A stretch of DNA of 5,633 nt from Nitrospira sp. (lineage in GTDB: Bacteria > Nitrospirota > Nitrospiria > Nitrospirales > Nitrospiraceae), in assembly GCA_024998705.1 (NCBI GenBank), contig JACOEF010000173.1, positions 1 to 5,633 of the forward strand, written 5' to 3'. Shown one piece after another: positions 1 through 5,633 of this stretch. The notes under the pieces are model-generated. The model worked only from the letters and a program-made list of their open reading frames with translations. It searched no databases and was not told the origin of the DNA. Made by a program: the position numbers and the translations under genes. Within the stretch, counting starts at the first letter, position 1, and each line of letters starts with the position of its first letter.

Positions 1-3000
1 TCGGCAGCATCGCGTCCCAGCCATCCAGAATACGCTTGGCATTCCGACTGCCGGTGTACATGAAGTGGGAGGTGATCATCTCGTGCAATACCTTCTTGTC
101 GTCGTCGCTCGTGACCTGTTCCAGCTCCACCATGCCCAGGTTGCAGCGCGACTGGAATTTATCCAGCTCATTCAGCACAAACGCGACGCCGCCCGACATC
201 CCCGCGGCGAAATTCCTGCCTGTCCGTCCCAGCACCGCAACAACCCCGCCGGTCATGTATTCGCAGCCATGGTCGCCGGTGCCTTCCACAACCGCCCGCA
301 CGCCGCTGTTCCGTACCGCGAAGCGTTCCCCGGCCATGCCGTAGAAATAGGCTTCGCCCTGCGTTCCACCGTACAGCGAGGTATTGCCCACGAGAATCGT
401 TTCTTCCGGCGTATAAATCGCGTTCTTCGGCGGGAAAACGATGATCTTGCCGCCCGACAGACCTTTGCCGATATAGTCGTTCGACTCGCCTTCAAGGATC
501 AGCGTGATCCCGTGCGAGAGAAACGCGCCGAACGATTGGCCGGCGGTCCCATTGAACTTGATCGTGATCGTATCGGAAGGCAACCCTTTCAAACCGTACT
601 TCTTTGCGATTTGGCTCGAGAGCATCGTGCCGACCGTACGATTCAAATTCCTGATCGGCAGGTCAAGCGTGACCTTTGCACCGCGATCAATCGCCGGCCG
701 ACACTGCTCGATGAGCGTCCGGTCCAAAATCTCCGCAATCCCATGATCCTGCTTCTGCACGCAGTAGCGGGAAACCTCCCGACCAACCTCAGGCATCTTC
801 AACAACGGCGTCAGATCCAGCCCCTTGGCTTTCCAATGGTCGACGGCCTTATGAATCTTGAGCTTATCGACACGGCCGACCATTTCGTTGATGGTCCGGA
901 ACCCCAGCTTGGCCATAATCTGCCGCAACTCTTCCGCGATGAAGAAGAAGAAATTGACGACATGCTCCGGCTGGCCCGTGAACTTTTTGCGCAACACCGG
1001 ATCCTGCGTGGCAATGCCGACGGGACAGGTATTGAGGTGGCACTTCCGCATCATGATGCAGCCTTCGATGATGAGCGGGGCCGTTGCAAACCCATATTCT
1101 TCTGCGCCCAGTAACGCAGCAATGGCCACATCGCGCCCGGTCTTCATCTGGCCGTCGGTTTCGACACGGATCCGGCCGCGCAAGTCGTTGAGGACCAGCG
1201 TCTGATGCGTTTCCGCCAATCCCAACTCCCAGGGCACACCGGCATACTTGATGGACGAGAGCGGAGAGGCTCCGGTCCCACCTGAATCGCCGCTGATCAA
1301 CACCTTGTCCGCATGAGCCTTCGCCACACCGGCGGCCACTGTGCCGACTCCGACTTCGGACACCAGCTTGACCGAGACGGCCGCATCCGAATTCGCATTC
1401 TTCAAGTCGAAGATCAGCTGCGCCAGGTCTTCGATCGAATAAATGTCATGGTGCGGCGGCGGGGAAATGAGCTGCACGCCCGGTGTCGAATACCGCAACC
1501 GCGCAATGTTCTCATCCACTTTGTGGCCGGGGAGTTGTCCGCCTTCGCCCGGCTTGGCCCCCTGCGCCATCTTGATTTGAAGTTCCTTCGCATTCACGAG
1601 GTAGTGGCTCGTGACTCCGAACCGCGCCGAGGCCACCTGCTTGATATAGCTGTTTCTCGAATCGCCGTTCGGGAGCGGCGCAAACCGTTCCGGATCTTCG
1701 CCGCCCTCTCCGGTATTGCTCTTCGCCCCCAGGCGATTCATCGCGATCGCCAGCGTCTCGTGAGCTTCTTTGCTGATCGATCCGAAGGACATCGCACCGG
1801 TCGTGAACCGCTTCACGATTTCCTTCGCCGGCTCCACTTCGTCGAGCGGAATCGCCTCGGGCAGGTACTTGAATTCCAACAGGCCCCGCAGGTTCGACCG
1901 GCGCTTGCTCTCGTCGTTCACCAGCTGTGAAAACTCGGCGAACGTCTTGGGATCGTTGTTCCTGGTCGCATGCTGGAGTTTGTAGATCGTATCCGGGTTC
2001 CAGTTGTGATGTTCCCCTTGAATCCGGTAATGAATCTCGCCGCCGAAATCCAGCTGCCGGAACGGAACCGGTTCATACGCCACACGATGGCGGCGCAACG
2101 ACTCCTCGCCGATTTCCCGGATACTGATACCTTCGATCCGCGACGGCGTCCCGGTGAAATAGCGGTCGATTAATTCGCGATTGAGCCCGATCGCTTCAAA
2201 GATTTGCGCGCCGCAGTAAGACTGCACCGTGGAGATGCCCATTTTCGAGAAGATCTTGAGCAAACCTTTGTTAATGGCTTTGATGAACTTGCCTTCGGCG
2301 GTCGGCGCGTCCAACCCCTCGGGGAAATAGCCGTCTCGCTCCAGGTCCACCAGCGACTCAAACACCAGATAGGGATTGACCGTTCCGGCGCCGAAACCGA
2401 TCAGGCAGGCGAAGTGATGGACATCGCGCGGCTCACCGGTTTCCACCGTCAGGCCCACTTCAGTTCTCGTGCATTCCCGCACCAGGTGATGGTGCACCGC
2501 CGCGACGCCGAGCAGACTCGGAATCGGCGCGTAGTCCGCATTGACCCCGCGGTCGCTGAGGATGAGGAACTTGTATCCTTCGCGAATCGCCTGCGAGGCC
2601 TGGCGACAGAGATCGTCCACCGCCGCACCCAACCCTTCCGGGCCTTCGGCGACGCGGAACAGCATCTTTAAGGTCTTACTTTTGAAATGCGGATCGGCGA
2701 TTTCCCGAATCTTGTGCAGATCGGCATTCGTCAGGATCGGCTGCTTCACCCGGATGCGCCGGGCGGATTCCGGATGCTCATCCATCAGGTTGGGCTTCGG
2801 GCCGATGCTGGTCGTGAGCGACATCACGAGCTCTTCGCGGATCGGGTCGATCGGCGGATTCGTGACCTGCGCAAACAGTTGTTTGAAGTATTTGAACAGG
2901 AGTTGCGGCCGCTCCGACAACACCGCCAACGGCGTGTCCGTACCCATCGAGGAAATCGCTTCCTGCCCTTCCACCACCATCGGGGTGATGACCATCTTCA

Positions 3001-4441
3001 ATTCTTCGACGGTGTAACCAAAGACCTGCTGACGCTGCCGGATCGTGGGATGATCAGGCTGCGGAACATTGATCGGGTCCGGCAACTCATCCAGTGAAAT
3101 CCGATGCTCGGTGACCCACGACCGATAGGGCTTGCGGCGCACAATATCGGCTTTGACTTCTTCGTCGTCGATGATGCGGCCCTGCTCGGTGTCGACCAGG
3201 AACATGCGGCCCGGCATCAAGCGGCCCTTCTGGCGAATGCGTTGGGGGTCCATCGGCAACACACCGGCTTCCGCGGCTAGGACGACTAACCCGTCGGTGG
3301 TCACCTGGTAGCGGCAGGGGCGCAGTCCGTTCCGGTCCAGCGTCGCGCCGATCAGTTTGCCGTCGGTGAAACAGACCGCCGCTGGGCCGTCCCAGGGCTC
3401 CTGCATCGCGGCGTGATACTCATAGAATCCACGGCGATCCAAGTCCATCTGCGGATTCGCCACCCAGGGTTCCGGGATCAGCATCATCATGGCATGCGGT
3501 AACGACCGACCGCCGAGCACCAGAAACTCCAGCGCATTGTCCAGGCTGGCTGAATCGCTCTGATTCTCGTATACAATCGGAAACAACTTCTTCATGTCCT
3601 CGCCGAACAGCTCGGAATTCAGCCGGCCCTGCCGCGCGCGCATCCAATTCACATTGCCCTTCAACGTATTGATTTCACCGTTGTGTCCAATGTAGCGATA
3701 GGGATGGGCCAGCGGCCAGGTCGGGAAGGTATTCGTGCTGAACCGCGCGTGCACGAGGGCCAAGGCGCTCGTGAGACTGCTGTCGGTCAGGTCCTGGTAA
3801 TACTGCGGGATCTGATGCGGGAGCAGCAGTCCTTTATAGACGATGGTGTTGCTGGATAGACTGGAGATATAAAAATAGTCCCGCCCTTCGATCGCGGATT
3901 CGCGGATGGCCCGCTCGACACACTTTCGAATGACGTATAACCGTCGCTCAAATTCCTCGTCCGTGAAGATCCCACGCGCGATGAACACCTGCCGTATAAA
4001 GGGCTCAGTGGTGCGCGCCAGTTCCCCGATCGCGTCACTCTTGACGGGCACATCACGCCAGCCGAGAAGCTTGGCGCCTTCTTCCTTGATCACGCGGGCA
4101 AACACGGTCTCGCACTGTTTTCGGGCGTCGGCATCCGGCGGCAAAAACAGCATGCCCACGCCGTATTCTCCCGCGCCGGGCAATTTGATTCCGACATCCT
4201 TCGTCACACGCTTGAAGAACTCGTGCGGGACTTGAAGTAAAATATCGACTCCGTCACCGGTGCAAGGATCACAGCCTTGTGCTGCGCGGTGCGCGAGGTT
4301 TTCCAACACCTGCAGACCCTGTTGCACGATCAGGTGCGACTTGTTCCCCTTGATGACGACGACAAAGCCGACCCCGCACGCATCTTTCTCGTGCTGAGGA
4401 TCGTATAATCCCTGTTTGGGAGGAAGCCCCGGTATATTCAT
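1..4441 (-). CDS. gltB: Glutamate synthase large (alpha) subunit, C-terminal end cut off by the window
   Basis: This is cytoplasmic glutamate synthase (GOGAT): glutamine plus 2-oxoglutarate plus two electrons gives two glutamates. About 1480 codons are visible in one frame without a stop; the family is about 1480-1530 residues, so only a short C-terminal tail is missing. Domains in order: a class II glutaminase with a short propeptide (residues 1-21) and nucleophile Cys22 in DACGVGF, plus HARFST (231-236), HNGEIN (oxyanion Asn254, Gly255) and QSDS (Asp296); a central domain to about 800; an FMN/synthase barrel from about 840, with TTGAMSFGS near 880, [10 protein letters not shown], and [10 protein letters not shown] near 1050; 3Fe-4S ligands Cys1128, Cys1134 and Cys1139; and a glycine-rich GXGXG helix domain from about 1280. 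The loop after [10 protein letters not shown] is short, lacking the insertion of ferredoxin-dependent enzymes, so a GltD partner with NAD(P)H is inferred. An in-frame TAG at 4457-4459 limits the start to ATG 4450 or ATG 4441; 4441 is preferred because the purine-rich AGAAGAGA (4451-4458) is then 9 bases upstream. Confidence 0.97.
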   Translation of the reverse strand, partial: MNIPGLPPKQGLYDPQHEKDACGVGFVVVIKGNKSHLIVQQGLQVLENLAHRAAQGCDPCTGDGVDILLQVPHEFFKRVTKDVGIKLPGAGEYGVGMLFLPPDADARKQCETVFARVIKEEGAKLLGWRDVPVKSDAIGELARTTEPFIRQVFIARGIFTDEEFERRLYVIRKCVERAIRESAIEGRDYFYISSLSSNTIVYKGLLLPHQIPQYYQDLTDSSLTSALALVHARFSTNTFPTWPLAHPYRYIGHNGEINTLKGNVNWMRARQGRLNSELFGEDMKKLFPIVYENQSDSASLDNALEFLVLGGRSLPHAMMMLIPEPWVANPQMDLDRRGFYEYHAAMQEPWDGPAAVCFTDGKLIGATLDRNGLRPCRYQVTTDGLVVLAAEAGVLPMDPQRIRQKGRLMPGRMFLVDTEQGRIIDDEEVKADIVRRKPYRSWVTEHRISLDELPDPINVPQPDHPTIRQRQQVFGYTVEELKMVITPMVVEGQEAISSMGTDTPLAVLSERPQLLFKYFKQLFAQVTNPPIDPIREELVMSLTTSIGPKPNLMDEHPESARRIRVKQPILTNADLHKIREIADPHFKSKTLKMLFRVAEGPEGLGAAVDDLCRQASQAIREGYKFLILSDRGVNADYAPIPSLLGVAAVHHHLVRECTRTEVGLTVETGEPRDVHHFACLIGFGAGTVNPYLVFESLVDLERDGYFPEGLDAPTAEGKFIKAINKGLLKIFSKMGISTVQSYCGAQIFEAIGLNRELIDRYFTGTPSRIEGISIREIGEESLRRHRVAYEPVPFRQLDFGGEIHYRIQGEHHNWNPDTIYKLQHATRNNDPKTFAEFSQLVNDESKRRSNLRGLLEFKYLPEAIPLDEVEPAKEIVKRFTTGAMSFGSISKEAHETLAIAMNRLGAKSNTGEGGEDPERFAPLPNGDSRNSYIKQVASARFGVTSHYLVNAKELQIKMAQGAKPGEGGQLPGHKVDENIARLRYSTPGVQLISPPPHHDIYSIEDLAQLIFDLKNANSDAAVSVKLVSEVGVGTVAAGVAKAHADKVLISGDSGGTGASPLSSIKYAGVPWELGLAETHQTLVLNDLRGRIRVETDGQMKTGRDVAIAALLGAEEYGFATAPLIIEGCIMMRKCHLNTCPVGIATQDPVLRKKFTGQPEHVVNFFFFIAEELRQIMAKLGFRTINEMVGRVDKLKIHKAVDHWKAKGLDLTPLLKMPEVGREVSRYCVQKQDHGIAEILDRTLIEQCRPAIDRGAKVTLDLPIRNLNRTVGTMLSSQIAKKYGLKGLPSDTITIKFNGTAGQSFGAFLSHGITLILEGESNDYIGKGLSGGKIIVFPPKNAIYTPEETILVGNTSLYGGTQGEAYFYGMAGERFAVRNSGVRAVVEGTGDHGCEYMTGGVVAVLGRTGRNFAAGMSGGVAFVLNELDKFQSRCNLGMVELEQVTSDDDKKVLHEMITSHFMYTGSRNAKRILDGWDAMLP

Positions 4442-4470
4442 GGCACGCATTCTCTTCTAGGAGGCAGGCA

Positions 4471-4530
4471 ATGACCTGGGGAATAGATTCCCCACAGAGG
4501 GACGTTCAAACTGGCAAACGACCACGGTGA
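4471..4530 (+). CDS. Possible 19-residue leader or small ORF with a strong Shine-Dalgarno sequence
   Basis: A perfect AGGAGG (4459-4464) lies six bases before ATG 4471. The frame closes at TGA 4528-4530, giving a 19-residue peptide starting MTWGIDSP and ending in TGKRPR. It contains no run of a single amino acid of the kind seen in attenuator leaders, and no membrane segment. The coding part covers the palindrome at 4477-4494. Its transcript would have to start on the plus strand inside the beginning of gltB, where TATAAT (4404-4409) is a perfect -10 but has no matching -35. It reads towards ispB. The ribosome site is the best in the window, yet chance is the simpler explanation. Confidence 0.15.
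   Translation: MTWGIDSPQRDVQTGKRPR
4477..4494. promoter_or_regulatory. 18-bp perfect palindrome, candidate operator upstream of gltB
   Basis: The sequence TGGGGAATAGATTCCCCA has two 8-base arms that are exact inverted repeats around a central AG. It lies 26 bases upstream of the outer gltB start codon. It overlaps the only promoter-like pair I can find for gltB on the minus strand: TTGAAC at 4504-4509, then a poor -10 TATTCC at 4480-4485, with an 18-base spacer. That position would suit a repressor or dimeric regulator of gltB. The arm TGGGGAA recurs once at 4545-4551 in direct orientation. No U-run follows on either strand, so it does not look like an intrinsic terminator. I do not recognise it as the site of a named regulator; it does not match the NtrC consensus. 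Confidence 0.4.
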
Positions 4531-4640
4531 CTGCTACCACTGTTTGGGGAAATAAAATGAGACGTCACCTTACTGGATGGGCCGTGAAACTGTCAAGAGA
4601 ACGACGAGGCCGTCGACCCGAGAATCGGCCTCACAGGCGC

Positions 4641-4670
4641 TTGACTTAGTGGAGTTTCCTGCCCTACTAT
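4641..4670 (+). promoter_or_regulatory. Sigma70-type promoter for ispB
   Basis: TTGACT (4641-4646, five of six matches to the -35 consensus) and TACTAT (4665-4670, four of six matches to the -10 consensus) are separated by 18 bases on the plus strand. Transcription would be expected to begin around 4676-4679, which is at or beside the ispB start codon at 4678. The near absence of a 5' leader agrees with the lack of a ribosome-binding site close to that ATG. This is read from sequence match and position only. Confidence 0.5.
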
Positions 4671-4677
4671 CCGCTCC

Positions 4678-5633
4678 ATGTCGAACGGACCGACCACCCT
4701 CACGCTCCACAGCATGGCCGATGTATGGGACGTGTATCGCGAACAATTGGAGGGGGTCGAAGAACAGATCCGGAAAAATCTCGACTCCAGCGTCGCCCTC
4801 GTCAATACCGTCGCCGCCCACATTTTGAACAGCGGCGGCAAACGCGTCCGTCCCCTCTTCGTGCTCCTCAGCGCCCATCTCTGCGGCTACGCCGGGCAAG
4901 ACCATCACGCACTCGGTAGCCTGGTTGAATTCATCCATACCGCCACCCTGCTGCACGACGACGTCGTCGACGACGCGGACCTGCGCCGGGGACGCCGGAC
5001 CGCGAGCAAAGTCTTGGGCAATCAAATCAGCATTCTCGTGGGCGACTATCTCTATTCGCGCGCAATCTGCCAGATCGTCGACTTCCGCAATCAAGGCATC
5101 AACGAGGCGCTCTCGGAAGCCTGTCGCAAGATGGCCGAAGGCGAAGTTCTGCAACTCTACTACAACGGCAATCCACTGATGCCGGAACCGGAATATCTCC
5201 GCATCATCGAACATAAAACCGCCGGATTGATTGCGGCGTCCTGCAAAATCGGCGCGATCGTCGGTGGAGCGACGGAAGAGTTACAAGAGGCGCTGTTCCG
5301 GTTCGGACAGCGGCTGGGCATTGCGTTCCAATTGGCGGACGATACGCTGGACTATACCGCCAACGGTGAACACCTGGGCAAAACACTCGGGCAGGACCTG
5401 CGGCAAGGCAAAGCGACCCTGCCGCTGTTGCACCTCCTGCAGCACTGCTCGGAGCCGGATCGGCAGTTGATCAAGGATCGCATGGAGACTCGTACCCTCA
5501 CGGACGAGGAACTCCGCCGCATCGTCGGCTTGATGCAGGAGTATGGGTCCATCGCCTACGCCATGGAGCGGGCACGCGCGTTCGTCGTCGCTGCCAAACG
5601 CGATCTTGACCTGTTCCACGACAACACCGCCAA
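4678..5633 (+). CDS. ispB: Long-chain trans-polyprenyl diphosphate synthase (octaprenyl type), C-terminal tip cut off by the window
   Basis: The enzyme extends an allylic diphosphate with isopentenyl diphosphate units to make the all-trans side chain of respiratory quinones. The visible 318 codons show the full set of family motifs: GGKRVRP (53-59, isopentenyl diphosphate binding), the first Asp-rich motif DDVVD (94-98) followed by RRGRRT, HKT (Lys180, Thr181), and the second Asp-rich motif DDTLD (221-225) preceded by FQLA. Ala89, the fifth residue before the first motif, is small, as in long-chain synthases. The stretch EFIHTATLLHDDVVD closely resembles E. coli IspB as I recall it. The family is about 320-335 residues, so few are missing. 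A TGA at 4642-4644 closes the frame upstream, so ATG 4678 is the first possible start; ATG 4714 (residue 13) is an alternative. Neither has a nearby Shine-Dalgarno sequence. The exact chain length (C40 or other) cannot be read from sequence. Confidence 0.95.
   Translation, partial: MSNGPTTLTLHSMADVWDVYREQLEGVEEQIRKNLDSSVALVNTVAAHILNSGGKRVRPLFVLLSAHLCGYAGQDHHALGSLVEFIHTATLLHDDVVDDADLRRGRRTASKVLGNQISILVGDYLYSRAICQIVDFRNQGINEALSEACRKMAEGEVLQLYYNGNPLMPEPEYLRIIEHKTAGLIAASCKIGAIVGGATEELQEALFRFGQRLGIAFQLADDTLDYTANGEHLGKTLGQDLRQGKATLPLLHLLQHCSEPDRQLIKDRMETRTLTDEELRRIVGLMQEYGSIAYAMERARAFVVAAKRDLDLFHDNTA

Noticed and set aside
944..955. A short GAA trinucleotide run that might be a slippery repeat.
   Set aside because: On the coding strand it encodes four Phe residues in a helix where the family usually has Phe-Phe-x-Phe, and the frame is intact on both sides, so it is ordinary coding sequence.
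65..1114. A 349-codon open frame on the plus strand, the longest closed frame in the window.
   Set aside because: It is fully antisense to conserved GltB C-terminal coding sequence (3Fe-4S and GXGXG regions), its translation is rich in Arg, His and Asp with no recognisable domain, and it follows from the GC-rich third positions of gltB.
1313..3097. Several antisense frames of 150-205 codons on the plus strand (1313-1930, 2204-2671, 2541-3017, 2687-3097).
   Set aside because: All lie opposite the intact gltB frame, overlap one another and have Arg-rich low-information translations.
1..4441. Possible frameshift or pseudogene status of gltB.
   Set aside because: The same frame holds at each checked motif (near 59, 1058, 1568, 2213, 2684, 3203, 3749 and 4376), and all catalytic and cluster residues are present.
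4557..4649. A 30-residue, very Arg-rich plus-strand frame starting MRRHLTGW, with GGGGA some bases before its ATG.
   Set aside because: The Shine-Dalgarno match is weak, its stop lies just downstream of the ispB -35 element and it has no promoter of its own; random GC-rich sequence gives such basic frames.
4570..5214. A 214-codon open frame on the minus strand.
   Set aside because: It is antisense to ispB, whose motifs are unmistakable, and its translation resembles no family I know.

Overview
The window holds two genes that diverge from a short shared intergenic region of about 230 bases. Both run off the ends of the window. The left four-fifths (minus strand) is one uninterrupted reading frame for the large (alpha) subunit of glutamate synthase, GltB. 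It is complete at the N terminus and lacks only the last few C-terminal residues. The right end (plus strand) encodes a long-chain trans-polyprenyl diphosphate synthase of the IspB family, also nearly complete and lacking only its C-terminal tip.

The DNA is GC-rich, with G or C favoured at third codon positions. This explains the many long antisense open frames, none of which looks like a real gene. The organism is a Gram-negative-type bacterium. The style of the two proteins would fit Nitrospira or a related environmental lineage, but this is a guess from general resemblance and no marker in the window settles it.

Layout: 1-4441 (minus) gltB; 4442-4677 intergenic, with an 18-bp perfect palindrome (4477-4494) just upstream of gltB and a good sigma70-type promoter (4641-4670) in front of ispB; 4678-5633 (plus) ispB. 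The ispB promoter sits so close to the start codon that the transcript may be leaderless.

Functionally, GltB carries out ammonia assimilation: it moves the glutamine amide onto 2-oxoglutarate to form glutamate, and would need a GltD-type beta subunit that is not in view. IspB makes the isoprenoid side chain of respiratory quinones. The two genes share a control region but no pathway. I see no mobile element, CRISPR array, RNA gene or evidence of an undescribed system. The points worth a second look are in the intergenic region and in one unusual motif of the GltB glutaminase domain.
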